DNA of 64,000 nucleotides from Polytrichum commune. Its lineage: Eukaryota > Streptophyta > Polytrichopsida > Polytrichales > Polytrichaceae. Location: positions 66,047,554 to 66,111,553 of the forward strand of contig OX485803.1 of assembly GCA_950295325.1 (NCBI GenBank), read 5' to 3'. Positions 30,303 to 43,811 of this stretch are shown here, in pieces (the first letter of the stretch is position 1; each line of letters starts with the position of its first letter). A program made the position numbers and the translations under genes. Below the pieces are notes generated by a model, which made no database searches, was not told the DNA's origin, and saw nothing but the letters and a program-made list of their open reading frames with translations.

Positions 30303-30437
30303 ATCCATAATAGTGTTCCGTGGGACTGACATGATTCCACAAAATATTCCAATGTATTAAAATATTCATACTAAATGTGGGAAATATTTGAGAATATTTG
30401 TAAAATCGTGTCAGTCCCATATAACATTGTTATGGAT
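30303..30437. mobile_element. Short fold-back MITE, about 135 bp
   Basis: ATCCATAATAGTG and GTGGGACTGACATGATT at the left pair with AATCGTGTCAGTCCCAT and ATTGTTATGGAT at the right. Almost the whole unit is an imperfect hairpin. Confidence 0.65.
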
Positions 30438-31952
30438 CTGAACGATGTTACCCATCATGTACCTTTTTTTGCCATTTAAAAAATGGCACCGTGTTTGCTC
30501 TCAAATTATATGTATGTTCATCCCCTCCTATTTTAGAACCTACTTGGTGTGGCTCATTTGGTGTGGACCACTCGATGTGATAAATGTACCAAAATTTTAG
30601 ATTTATCCTTCAAATATAAAATATACTCACAATGACAAAGAATTTCCAAGTAAAATCTACGTGCGTATAAGATAACAATTTCATCCAACCAGTTACATCT
30701 TGTAATCTCTTGGCTTTTCAATTATTTAAAAAAAAATGAAGGTATATTCCAAATATAACTCTAAAAGAGGATGGGCAAATTTCTTGGAGTTTTGGACTTC
30801 AAACAGTTCATTTGTAACTAGCAATCGATTGTCCCTGTTCAAAAAAATATGACATGGCTTTAAATATGTTGCTCTTCCCCAAAAAATCCAAAGCATGATG
30901 CCTTTGAGAAAATATTATATTTTATGTTATGCTACATGTTGTGCATGTTGTGCATGTTAAGTGTTGTGACACCTCAAATTAAACATTTATTATTCAAAAA
31001 ATAAGAGCAACGTAGAATGAGATCACACTAAATTGTTCTGCAAATGATTGTTTATAGTAACATGGTTGAGAGTAGCTTTTAAGATGAAATTTGAAATTAT
31101 TGTCAAACCCTACACTACTATCTTTGAAGCTTATTTTGGTGTCAAATCAACTAACAAATTGTAACCTTTGGGATGCATACCATTGAAAGGCTTTTGTGTT
31201 GAAGATGAATGAGAGGTACATTTGTAACCACTATAGTGCCCACCCCAAGAGGGGTTAGTAGTCCTACACCACTGGTATTATGCCCCGAGGGTTTAATGCC
31301 AAGGGTGGGTCGAATGGGCATTCCAATCACGCTGATCACATGGTCAACGTTTCTTCTTCTTCTTACACTTGTAACCAATAACTCCCTCTCTTTCTTGCTC
31401 ATGAGATGCATTGGCTAGTTGCACCCACATCAATCTCTTGGGAGATTTTTGGACATGATGATCAGTCAAAATCTTATGTTTCCAAGTCCAACTGGTTACA
31501 TGTTGTGATCTTTTGTTTTTGTACTAATTTAAGCATATTCAATAGATTCCTCTAAAATGATGGGTAAATTTCTTGAAGACTTGACCCTCAATTGGTTATC
31601 TCTCAAACTAAACTGGTATATTTGTAACTAGCAATCGGTTGTCCGCATTCATTGAACGTTACTAAGCAATTGTGGCCCTTAGAATATAACCGTGGGATGC
31701 AAGGAGCTTAGTCTAATTTTGAGTCTCCTTGCACGAGGTTTGTGCATCCCATGATTATATTCTCATGGCCCATAGAACAAATGGCCACTACTTAGTAATG
31801 TCATGCATTGATCCACATGAAAAAAAAAATGATTTCAAAGTCCAACCCCCTTACTAAACTCAACGGTTGTAAGAGCACAAGTTTCCAATTAGCAAGTAAA
31901 ATGTAGAGAATGTTAAGGAGGATGTCTTCAAAGTGACTTGGGACTTGATTGA
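30438..31952. other. AT-rich intergenic with family R fragments
   Basis: Contains a family R copy at about 31471-31650 (TTTCCAAGTCCAACTGGTTA to TTTGTAACTAGCAATCGG) and a partial one near 30757-30830. No genes are recognised. A minus-strand frame at 31151-31411 is not convincing. Confidence 0.45.
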
Positions 31953-32352
31953 GGGACACTTCACACACGCGACTAAGGGCCCGTGACCGCTGCACTTCAA
32001 GATTCTTACATGACATCAAATGGATCATGTTTCATGGTCACTTGGATTGTTTTCATAAAACCACCACTTGGAGGTAGGCCTAACACAAAACCGGGAGACC
32101 ATGGCACCCCGAAATCTCACAACTGTTAGGCTATTGCATTTTATCATGTGTGAGGACCCCGAATGAATAGAAATTCGTTGAAATACCATTCGGTTGAGGG
32201 CCCAGTCAAGTATAACTTCACACTACACTTGAGGAGCCGTGACTACACTAATGGTTTTGGAAGTGACTCGGGGACGGCCTTTGGACACTTCTTTTGGGCT
32301 CTCAGTTGCATGGTCACGGACCATGGCTCTTGGCTCATGTGTAAAGTGGCCG
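31953..32352 (+). mobile_element. Family A MITE with internal deletion
   Basis: About 400 bp. GGGACACTTCACACACGCGA opens it and GGCTCATGTGTAAAGTGGCC closes it. Roughly 100 bp of the usual left part (the GGTGGAAAAGGCGGAGCC region) is missing. Confidence 0.75.
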
Positions 32353-32590
32353 TTAGGGTTTAGGGTCTACCTGAACTCAAGACCTTATATTGAAGGCAGT
32401 GGAACAACCCTAGTCCAAAGACCACCGCACAGGCAATGTAGTATAATTTAAGTTAACCCTAATGCCCTAAACCCCTATCTTTGTTGCATGTTGGAAATAA
32501 GGTGTGACTCAGCGAGGTCGGTGCCAGGTGTCCACCGAGTCTTGCTTTTTCCCCCTTCACCTCTTTAACCCTGCTTGGTAAGCTAAATAA

Positions 32591-33150
32591 CGGCCACTTC
32601 ACACATGAGCCAAGAGCCGTGACCGTGTAATAGCGAGGACCCTTGACTCTCATCCAAAGGCTGTACCATGGGTGTTGGGAAAGCCATTTTATGTAGTCGT
32701 GGGCCCTCAAGCATAGTGTGAAGTGAGAATGAACCATGTTGCGCGACCGTTGCATATTTTGTTGGCGGAAAAGAGGGGGGAATTTGGTTTAATATAATAT
32801 GTCTCAAACTTTATCAATTTAAGAGAATTACTTGGTGTTGTTTGTTTGTCCTAGAATCTACCTTGCACTATGTCCTTCAAATTGTCATGCTAGTCATGGT
32901 CTCCCGGGATTTGCGTTGGGCCCACCTCTTGGAGGTGGGTATGACACAAATTCCAGTAGACCATGCACCCTTATTCACAACTTGCCATGTAGGATTCCAT
33001 GCAAATTTTTCATCCACAAACTTTTCTTTGTGCATGTAGGCCTTCACCTCCCAGTGTGAAGTGAACTTGGACAATCTTCGCCTTTCCGACCAATGAGAGC
33101 TCTTACATTGCCATGGTCAAGGGCCTTCAACCTTGAGTGTGAAGTGGCCC
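32591..33150 (-). mobile_element. Harbinger-type MITE, family B
   Basis: 560 bp, from CGGCCACTTCACACATGAGC to TTGAGTGTGAAGTGGCCC, with TAA duplications at 32588-32590 and 33151-33153. Termini are shared with family A, but most of the interior differs. A second full copy in inverse orientation lies at 48820-49414. Confidence 0.85.
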
Positions 33151-33153
33151 TAA

Positions 33154-36100
33154 GTTTAAGATGGATTTGGGCGAACCAACCCATACACTCGTTCCTTGTT
33201 GGATGCCTAAACCCTTGCCTCCAAGGAACCAGTGTACGGGTTGGATCACCCCAACCATTCAAGATGGCAGGAGTCGGATGTGTTTTTTAGCATGGATTTA
33301 CTACTCTCCTCTCTTAATATGACAAGTTTGGTCGCACAAGAAAGTGTCGTAGTATCCAAATGTCATAATTTGCATAATATGACATTTTGGCCTCAAGTGT
33401 TGTAATATTCAAGTTTTTCATGCAAATGGCATGTTTTGATGGTAAATGTCATTTTGTATACACAATGAAGATACATAAGTATTGAATAACCATTTTATTA
33501 AAGAAATATCCTCACAACATCACCCAATGTGGAGTGTTGTATATAGTCTCGTGATGATGTCTTCATCAGCATATCACACACTACAAAACCAAGGATCTAT
33601 TGTCTTTTGACAATGTCTATTGATGTTGGAAACTGATATCTTGTTCAATTTATCCATAAAAGAATGCATGTTCATCACATCCACAATCAAAAACTCCAAA
33701 GGATGATAAATTTTATAATAATTGGGCATACCCGTGGGCTTGAGGAAGCTCGACTATTGGTGTTGGTTGGTCATCCACATCATTTCCATCCATTGGCTCT
33801 TTATTCAAATTTGTACATGAATGGATTTCTCTATAAGAAGTTAGATTGACATGAAATGCACCATATAGTCGAGGTGTCATATATATCGGGGTCAGACTGT
33901 ATACATATCATTAACCCCAATTGTCCTATGCAACCATAATATGGTTGTGAGAAGTTTGTTTTGACCCCTTTGACAGTAGTTCAGATGGTTTCTTGATTGT
34001 TTCAACTAATCCTTTTGTTGATGTTGATGTTGATGTTCAAGTTTGTTATGTTCAACCACATAGTTAGCTATTTTGGATTAATTCAAATATGGGAGTGTGC
34101 TCTCCATTGGTTTATAATGAAACTAGTCCACAAACCAAAACTCAACAATTATTACCTCCGCATGTTAGGGGCATCATATTCTAAACTTTTTTTTTTGTTG
34201 ATCCCTATGTGCAAATGATTCCCAATTGATTTGAAATTACTAGGATTGGAATTTATAGGTGGACATGTATTGGTGGGTGTAAATCCATGTGGAAGGTGCG
34301 CAATTGTGGCACTGTTGCCTCAAATTGCAAAGCTTCTTAAAAATTAAAAAATGGTTTCAAAATGTGTGAGTTGATTTGAGTAGTTAAATTGCCCCTCTTT
34401 TGAACAAAGGTAATATTTTGTCACTTGGAGATGATTTGAGCATAGGTCCGATAAAAATACCAACCGTAAATATGATTTCTAAATTGTTGCCCCTCGAGAC
34501 CACTACTGACATTCCTCTTATAGTCTCATACATAATAGAACTTCAACGCGTCAAATTCGGACAACAAGTACCTAGTCCCCTCTAAGTTGCAAACATCTAT
34601 AAAATTGGTTTTTTCAAAAAAAAAAACCATAAATCTTTAGCTACAATGGCTAAAATTGAGGTCATATTTTCTAGGCATATTTGAGGGAAATTGGGCATGG
34701 GAAGTTAGGGATTGATAGTATACAGTTCACCATCAATATTTGTTAACACTTCGGAGCAAGAAGACTTGTAACACTTAAAGGTTGAGGCATCTATAACCGA
34801 TAAAATAAGAGAGTTTGCATTCATTTAGGAGGAGTAATAGCAAGGAATCACTTTTCTTGCGAAGTGAAACAAATTCAAAGGAGAATGCAAAAAACTAAAA
34901 CTAAAACTAAACTAAAATAGAATCATAAACATGGGAATTGCTACAAACTTTGAGGCGGTAAAGTTAGGGTAACACATAGTCGATCTATAGATCAAACCCA
35001 TAACCACTCATCAAAATTTTAATTCTTGGCTACGCCAATTGTCAAAACTCTTACAAAGGTAATCGATCACTAAACACAACCACATAAACCTTAACTCCAT
35101 TCGCCTAACAAATCATAGATCTCATCCATGTTGGCATCATAACATTATCCAAACGAGTTTGTACTGTACATGGGGGGGGGGGTTAGGAATAAACCAAAAT
35201 TTATTCTTTAATTATCCTATGTTACTCTCACAACATAGAATCACATTGGAAAATTTATACTAACAACTAAAGTGAACCAGTCAGTGTACCATTAATGGAC
35301 ATGATCGACTATGAATGCTTCGACCTTATTGGAAGTGCACAAAATTCACCTTTCACCAAGATCGCAGGAAACCCTTGGACAGTTGGAATCCACACTCTCT
35401 CTCTCTATATATATATGTATGAGTATTTGGTACACCATGGCCCACTACCATTATCCTCCGAATTTGATAGCCGACGTGAATTTTATCCACTTGAAGGCCC
35501 AAGTTCAAACCGCCGTCACCCGCTATAGTTATTGGCAAGGTATAACATGGTACAACATCCACAACCCGAGCGAGGCATTTCCTAACGGGTTTTTTTGTTC
35601 ACTTGAGCGTGGGATCATACTTTTGGTGTAGTATATCCACCCAGGTACACCAAAACCTGACATTCAATACCCACCCACTACATCCACAATAATGTGATGA
35701 GAAACACGTGTGTGGCGTTTGGGTGAGAGCTCGAGGGACGTGGGCCTATAAATGAATGGGCACTTCAACCTCCACATAGATGGTGTTTGAAATGTCGTAT
35801 GGGATCGTGAATTGCCTCATGCCTAGTGGTGCATTTTTTAATTTTATTCTAAAACATGCATTTTGAAATACGAGGCAAATATTGAGGCATTTTTAAATGT
35901 TTTTGCAATTATAAATTCATGACTGTAGTCTGTCTAGGTCAATACGGCATATATAGACACGTGCAACTTCGCCATTTGTTCCGTATGACCATATAGCATC
36001 AGTACATTCAAACTCAATGGTAGTGTTTGAGCCTTGAGTGTTGCCACACGAACTAACAAATACTGGAATACATAACGCATCACATGGCACACCGGACAAG

Positions 36101-36378
36101 TCGTGAATGGTGGTTTGCATTCGTAATGTCTTTATTCTTGGATCAATACTTAGGCAATGAAGAGCTCAAAGAACTGATCTTCGAAGAGGGGAATGTTTTC
36201 GACAGCGATTTGCCATAAAGGACCTCACGGATTGATGTCTTCGATGATTTTCAACCAAAAAAAAACACAAAAAAAACATTTTAAAATATCAAAAACATTT
36301 TATAATGCCGCCTCTGACCTCTAGAATAAAAAAATGCAACACTACTCATGCCCCAATCACACCAACACCCACTCTAAT
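33154..36378. other. AT-rich intergenic, no gene seen
   Basis: Three kilobases of mostly unique-looking AT-rich DNA. Small oddities are a run of about ten G near 35171 and a CTCT/TATATA patch at 35395-35425. Open frames are short and unrelated to known families. Confidence 0.35.
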
Positions 36379-36477
36379 GAAATAGCAAATCATTGCCAAG
36401 TGTGACACACGATCATTATTTACACTGTAAATAATGATCGTGTGTCTAGGTTAGAAATAGCAAATCATTGCCAAGTG
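36379..36477. repeat. Perfect 43-bp palindrome between 24-bp direct repeats
   Basis: Arms 36404-36424 and 36426-36446 are exact reverse complements (GACACACGATCATTATTTAC core) around a single central base. GAAATAGCAAATCATTGCCA onward is repeated exactly at 36379-36402 and 36454-36477. Confidence 0.9.
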
Positions 36478-36717
36478 ACTTTATTTTTCTCCATAAGATA
36501 GAGCCTTGCAAGACCGACCCCATAATGTTTATAGATCACTATTTGGACATGAAACAAGGTATGTGGGCCAAATTTTTAAAAAGTGCAAAAAGCCAAATAT
36601 GGCCCTATGGTCCTCTAGGGGTTAAACTCGTCCATGGATAGAATTGAGAGCTGAGTAAATTGTTCTATAGCTCGGGGGAGGGGGGGACACTTGGATTGAT
36701 GGATTGCAAATTTTTAA

Positions 36718-36932
36718 GGAGAGAGAAAATTATCACATATGAACATACCTCTCATCCACCTAGCATAATAGGCCTTGATACAACATGGAATCCAGAGATT
36801 ATTATTGGGAGTTAATTCAACAACGGAACTAGCTTTATAGACGTGAATTAGTCTAGTCCAATTCATTGAGATGAATAGGCCACAAACCTGTAGGGGTCTC
36901 GAGTTTGTATGCATTGATAATCCCCTCCCTCT
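36718..36932. mobile_element. Small TIR element, family E
   Basis: Left GGAGAGAGAAAATTATCACA and right TGATAATCCCCTCCCTCTC are related inverted ends. Similar left ends recur at 36983 and 37374 with matching upstream flanks (CTTATAGAAGGTGGGTT), so this locus has been locally duplicated. A matching right end lies near 38619-38660. Confidence 0.5.
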
Positions 36933-37100
36933 CAACTTATAGAAGGTGGGTTGTTACCATGCTGGTTCCACCTACTATGAATGGGAGAGAGGGAATTATC
37001 ACATACGACGAACGTACCTCTCATCCATCCAATGTGAAAACTTGATCCCTTGAAGATTGTTGGCCAAATCATCTCCAACGGCTTGGATTAGAATACCATA

Positions 37101-37241
37101 GAGGGCTCTCTATTTCATCTTTACATGTGCAAAAATGTAGTTTCCACGTGGGATACAAGTGGTCTTAGCGAATGTGCGCATGATACGTGACAACTTTGAG
37201 GAGGAAAAATAATTATTTTTTCGTTGGAATAGAGAGCCCTC
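37101..37241. mobile_element. TA-flanked MITE, 141 bp
   Basis: Perfect 14-bp terminal repeats GAGGGCTCTCTATT with TA on each side (37099-37100, 37242-37243). The TA duplication suggests a Tc1/mariner-type transposase. It interrupts a family E-related sequence, which resumes after it. Confidence 0.65.
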
Positions 37242-37419
37242 TATGATATTGTGGGGATTTCTAAAGCTAATTGTGGAGCTAATTCAACCCAAAATAGCAA
37301 TGTGTGGGCTGCATACTCTCTTCAACTTATAGAAAGTGGGTTTTTACTAAGCTCATTTTTATCCACTATGAATGGGAGAGAGGGAATTATCACATATGAG
37401 CATACCTCTCATCCAACCA

Positions 37420-40400
37420 AAATGAAAACCCTAAAACAACATGCAACCCAAGGTCTGCTATGTTGACTTTCATTGACTCCGGAATAAGCTTCAAAAATCC
37501 CCATAGTATTCATTTGAGATGTAACGGCCATCCATTGTAGAGGAGTGTGAGCCAAATTTTTGGTCATTTAGTAAATTATAGACTTATAGTTGAAATTTGG
37601 ATGAAGTCATCCTAGAGGATGAATATAGTTAAACCATAGGCTAGGAAGTTATAACTATAGTCACGGCCTTAGGAGGCCCTAGTAGGTAGTTATGGAAACT
37701 ATCGTCTTCCTCGCCTCTGTAAGAGGGCTGGCAAGGAGGGACAGAGCAGACATTTCTTTGATATTTTGAGCGCATTGCTGAAGCTAATAGTTATGTCTCG
37801 CTCAGCACCGTACTCGGGCGAGGATAAAGAGTTAAACTATCTTCTAAGTAAAAAGAGTGATCGCTGCAGTGATTGCAAGACACTGTTTTCTGTGAAGCTT
37901 GTTGTTATTTTTGAATTTTGAGTTATAATGAAAGATTGAGAAGTGGTCGAACTATCAATTGTATGGAAAACTATTTTCGATGTTTGCAATAGAGATGTAT
38001 TGTGGAGAGATCTTGAGCAAGATTGTGTAATGAGGGTGAATGAGATAATGAACCTGAGTGTGACTACGTGGAGTAGACTGACGAAGAAGAGTGTGTGAAA
38101 CTATCGACAATTGTTGAGATTGTCATTGGCTGAATTTGCGAGTGAGAACGATACTAATTGAGAGTATGACGTAGAATTTAATGAGAGGATGGAAAGAGAA
38201 TCAAGAGTGAAGAAGTAAAACAGGGTAGTGAGAAGTCCCTGATACTATGAGCGAAACGTGTGTGGAATGAGAGGAATCTGAGAGGCAAGAGAAATTGAGA
38301 GGAGAAACTATTGACAATTGTGATACTCAAAGACTATTGTTCTACAAAATCTCATGACGAGATGGTTACTACTGAGACTGACACACATACCCCACTGAAT
38401 GAGACACGGTGAGAGGAAACCAAGAGAGAAAAGGAGAGTAAGAGACATACCAGTCATGTTTTAGAGTGAATATAGCAAACCTTTGGTCCAATTAAGGAAC
38501 TATGAAGTGATAAATGCCTGTAATGGACACCACTTAAGTCTTCCTTGAGAGTCTGTACCTTGGGTTTTGGGTTATTGAAGTGAGAGCAAAAACTAACTAC
38601 AAGGAGCAAGTGTTTACATTGGATGGATGAGAGGGACGCTCGTATGCAATGATAATCACTCTTTCCCTACGAATGAGTGACTTATGTATCATGAGGAAGA
38701 TGGGGTCACCGACAAGATGGAGTTAGAAGACCATGTCCATGATACACAATCGCTTACATATCCATTCCTTCATATCCTCTAGTCAACACCACCTTAGATA
38801 TTTATAGCTTTATAAGAGTACCGGGAATATACTATTCATATGACTACATTGATTACGGATGGGGCAAAACAACCCATCTATTCGTACCTTGGAGGTAGGG
38901 CTACAGTCATCCAACAAAGAACCAACATATGGGTTGGTTCACCTTTCTCCCCAATTAGTGAATGTTATTATTCAGAGGTACGCAATGCTAAAACTATTCA
39001 TTGAGAATGTGGTCTTCTACCAATCATAGCCATTTATGCTTTATAATGTTCAAACAACCTATTCAATTTTTGTTAGTAAAACTTGAAGTCTTGAGTAGGA
39101 TGTTATTGCATTGCATAATTTTGAATTGTAACATACACTAATTGGGATAATCAATATAGTTATAACATAAGTTATGTGGGCCTTCTGTGACAGAATGAGT
39201 ACCTCCTTTTTGTTTTCTTCCTTTGAAATATGAATCGTATGTAGTATAACTTTTCTATTAGACTATGATAAAAAGGTAGTGCTAATTCCATCTTTGATAT
39301 ACAAGTGGTGTTCACTTTTGCACATTTGGATATTATGTACTGTGAAATTGAGATGAGTCCCTAACAACACATGAGTCTTAGGCAATCGTCTTGAATCCAT
39401 GAGAGAAACATGCAAATTTATCACACGTGCAAGATAACTATATACTAATGCATGACATTTGTATAGGAGTCGTAAGTTTGTAGCAATTGTCCTTGTTTCT
39501 AGAAACGTAAATTCTATTATCCCTTGAAATTTTTACAACACGGGGCATGTCAATAAATACGGAGCTTATTACGACGGGTGTGGACAGCTTCAAATTAAGT
39601 GGATGAAAATCCTAACAAGTCATCTACATGTATCTTGAAAAGAAAGAAAAAAATGAAGCCAACACTCCCTTCCCAATCAAACACCTAGCATTTCTTTTTG
39701 GGAAACAAGACTAATCATAATTTTTTGTTTGTTTGTGTATAAATGAGAAAAGAAAAATAAGCATACATGTTATATTTAGCACTGATGTGAAGATGGCATG
39801 TCCACAATTGATTAGCCAAATGAGCAAAATATAATGTTTTTTTGATTTTTTGATTTTTGATTGTTTGTTTGTTTGTTTGTTTTTGGGTTTGCAACACAGT
39901 AGGTGCTTGACCACCTGACTAGTTTCTGTCAAGTAAAGAGATGATTTCATGGTTAGGAATTGAACTGCCAACTACTTTGTTCGGTTCGGTTTAGGGTCAT
40001 ATTAGCCTGCCTATATAATATATTTATGATAATCACAAAGTTCCATTGATGAAACCTTAAAACATATGTGGCATGTGTTGAGAAAGGACACCAATAAATT
40101 AGTAATTAAGTTAAGCAAGTTGGGCTTAAGGGAGGGAATCTAGCCATTGAGCAATGAGTAGTGAGCAGTAACATCAACTACGAGTTTCCATTATTAAAAT
40201 ATATTTTGTGGAATTTCATTAGTTTGGCTATAAATGGAACACAAGGGGACGTTTGACATTCGAAAAATGCACCCTATTACTGTGGACTTCATGCTCTACA
40301 TCTTCTCAAGGGATCTATTACCATGTAAACAACTTAGATATGCAAATCTAGGAATAAGCCTTGATATATCAATGTAGCGTCAGTGTTAGAAAGCGGGCCT

Positions 40401-42349
40401 CAAAAATAACTACAATTACTTACATGTGTTGAAGTTTCAAAAATGTATATATCAACAATGTACTAACGTCACATTCAAATTATATATTATTGACTAGTAG
40501 TGCTCATCAATAGTGGCAACCTTGTATGATACCAATATGATGTGCAAGACCTTGTTGTAGCCTAAAATTATGGTTGCATGCATGAAGGTGTTTGCCGTCA
40601 TGTAGTCAACCTTGCATAAATAGATGAATACATGATACATATGTGTTTGTAGTAAAACCTATGGGCATTTCTTCTCCAACATGGCATACGTTGGAAGTGT
40701 CGTACTCTCTCATTTGTTCCTATGCTCTCCATTATGTGCATTTGGATCGTTCTAAGTTGTCTTGGAATACTGGGTGGTGGGGTGCGTGTGTAAATTGGAT
40801 GAAACTTAGATATGAGAACGTAATTAAGGGGTGTTTAGGATAAATACTAGCATTTGATTTGATAGTAATACCCTCGCGTTGTTGGAGTTGGAAATCACAT
40901 CTTCTAGATTAAATATCTTATCCTAATATACACTTACAAATCGAATACCTCATCTCCAATCCACTATTAACATGGGAGAAATAAGGCATAGGTAGTAGGG
41001 TAGCGTAGACTAGAAGGACGAGCTAACATGGGTATAAAGAAAATTCAAGTTGAGATACTGACCTTTTTCAATAGCAATACTGCACAAACCCAAAATATGA
41101 AAGTAGATGTGTCATGGAGAAGTGGATGATAAAAAAAAAATCCAAAGTCTTCGCAAATTTTAATATAGGTGTTGGTAAACCGGGATCCGTTATTGATGCT
41201 TATGCATCTACATGTGATGTTATTTATTTATTGTAACTATGGATTTTAGGCATTGAACATAATCCCTTTGTCTATGTGGATTGTACCTACATCTTTTCAT
41301 GCTTGTTGGTATAGTAGCGCCACTTCATTGCATTCGCGATAGACTTTGTCATGTTCAATGTCATTTTGGCACCATCATACATTACTACACTCTCACCTCA
41401 CAGTGGTGGCTCGATGATAAGGATGATATTGCTCAATGACAACGAGGGACATATTCGGAAAGTTCTCAAAATGTCATGATCGAGTTCGTAAGTTTGCCAT
41501 TTTGTTTGATTTTAAAGTCATTCAACATGTTATATTTTCCAATAATGAATGCTAACCGTTTGGAGTTTTTCTTATTTAAGAAAATGAAAAATATCTTCAT
41601 CCCTCCCAATTGAATAACCTTCCCATTACATGCAAAGGCGGTCACAAAGGTTGTGGCTATAACCTGAACACTGTCACGTTGCAATAATTCGACGGGTTAT
41701 GATTATCACATCATGCCATTCGTAGATGTCGAGGTAGAGTAGTGTATTGAACATGTTAGTGACAAAGAGGAGGAGGGAATGGAAGAGGATAGGAGTAGTT
41801 ACAAAGCTTCTATCCATGGTTCTACACTAAATGTGCTTGTTACTTTGTGGACATTGATATGTATGAGCAATTTTGTGTTATACTTCCATCTATGCCCAAA
41901 ACCTTCAATTCCTTTTTTTTTTTTTTTTTTTTTTTTTGCAATGCCTCCATCAATTCGTTTCTCAAACCTATGTGGATTCTAGAAACATAGTTTAGAGCAT
42001 TCTCAATACTTGGAATGTGCTTGCATTTTTTCAAAGAAATGGATGTTGAATCTAACAACAATATTGAGAATCATTTCCAAACCCTCACGCCAAGCTCACG
42101 CTTGTTGATCTAGAAAAATAAAGTAAGGCATTCATTAGGCTGATTGCACTTGTGTGAACTCCCCAATCATATTATTATAAACAAAGATGTCATTTATGTC
42201 AAAATACCACAATTATAGGATACTAGCGGGTGTATCTCCAAATGCTTTGCCTCCCTCACCGCTCACAAGTTTACCTCTCGCCGCTCACTGCTAAAATGGG
42301 TTCAATGTCTATGGAGAATTTTGTGCAGAATCAATCAAACTCCTAGTCT
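37420..42349. other. Long AT-rich intergenic stretch, no gene seen
   Basis: Five kilobases without a credible coding region. Simple repeats include GTTT units near 39860-39880 and a run of 25 T at 41913-41937. The right end of a family E-like element lies at 38619-38660. Nothing else could be defined. Confidence 0.35.
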
Positions 42350-42510
42350 TTCCAAAGTGCGACCGGTTACATTTTGATCATTCGAGGAACATTCCACCAT
42401 ATTCCTCTATTACGATCGGCAATTGTCTTGAAGCCTCAAACTTCAACCAATCGTTTCTCAAACTCAACGGGTTCATTTGTAACTCGTTCCCCTCGTTCAT
42501 CGAATTGGTT
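42350..42510 (+). repeat. Dispersed repeat family R copy
   Basis: GACCGGTTACATTTTGATC, then TCTTGAAGCCTCAAACTTCAA and CTCAACGGGTTCATTTGTAAC, in the family order. About 160 bp. Confidence 0.55.
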
Positions 42511-42733
42511 ATTAGGAAACTAGGTACACTTAATAATTCGATCCAATCCCAATACGGATCGAATTCCAATAAGGGGATGTGGCTTCGCCCTAAAACGACA
42601 TCTTTTGAATCAATTCCTTTGGGATTACTAGCTCTCCTCATATGAAATTGGACATTTCTCCGAGCCTCCACTATGCACTCACCGAGCTCCCTTTGAACCT
42701 CCACAAAGGATACACCGACCGAGCTTCCATTAA

Positions 42734-43239
42734 GGGCCACTTCGCACACGAGACTAAGAGCCCATGACCATTACACTTCAAGCACTCTCATTGGTGGAAA
42801 GGGCGGAGCCGGTCCAAGTTCACTTCACACTACGCTTGAGGGACCAACGGAGTATATAAGTGAATGCAAGATGGATGTAGAGTCTACATGGATTCGTACA
42901 TGGCATCGAATGGATCATGTTTTATGGTCACTTGGACTGTTTTCAAAAACCACCTTTTGGAGGGTAGCTCTAACACAAAACCGGGAGACCATGGCACTCC
43001 GAATGCTCACAACCGTTGATTTACTTTATTTTTTATATGTGTGAGGGCCCGCGTGAATAGAAATTCATTGAAATAGCATTTGGTGGAGGGTCCGGTCACA
43101 TATGACTTCACACTACACTGGAAGGTCCGTGACCACACTACATGGTTTTAGAGGTGTGTTTGGAGTGGCCTTTCGACGTTTTCTTTTGGGATCTCGCAGT
43201 TTCACGGTCACGGCTCTTGGCTTGTGTGTGAAGTGGCCC
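42734..43239 (+). mobile_element. Harbinger-type MITE, family A
   Basis: 506 bp, GGGCCACTTCGCACACGAGA to GCTTGTGTGTGAAGTGGCCC. The left flank is TAA and the right TGA, one substitution apart. Confidence 0.85.
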
Positions 43240-43811
43240 TGAGTTTTGCTAAACCTTCCTCATTCATTAAATTCTGACATGCATTACCCGGGTCCTATTA
43301 CCACTCAAAGACAGTGTCCACAACACCTCTATCGCATGACGGGGCACAAAGCCAACAAATGTGATAACTTAGGGTTGCTTTACACCTAGAGGCCGGGCCA
43401 ATTTGTTGTGTAAGAGGCTTGAAATCCTCGCTTGTGATTGGTCAAAAGGCTGAAATCGGCCCCAACCCTTTTACACCTAGAGGCCGGGCCGATTTGGTGG
43501 TATGAATTTTTTAATCAAAAAATGGATGGTCTGACACGGCCCGAGCTCACTCAAATGGGTGCACCGAAAATGGAAGGCCAATTCATGGCCTAGGGGCCAA
43601 TGTCAGATTTTAATAAAATATTTTTTTTCAAATAAAATATATATTTTTTCAGCAAAACAACTCCGTTGGATTATGTGGAAATCTGAACGGCTCTTATAGT
43701 TCATCGTGACTTCATCCTCTCTTCTCTTCTCTCTCTCTCTTTTCCTTAGAGTTTTTCTTGCTGATTTTTTTTTGCGCTTGCAAGATTGTTACTACCGTTT
43801 CTAGGGTTAGC

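Noticed and set aside
31151-31411. Minus-strand frame with a KKK-rich, Cys/His-suggestive stretch that could be a copia Gag zinc knuckle
   Set aside because: A knuckle would need a frame change and no flanking Gag or Pol sequence is present, so chance is the better explanation.
39880-39965. Box B-like GGCAGTTCAATTCC on the minus strand
   Set aside because: No box A at proper spacing and no tRNA-like stems, so not called a SINE or tRNA.
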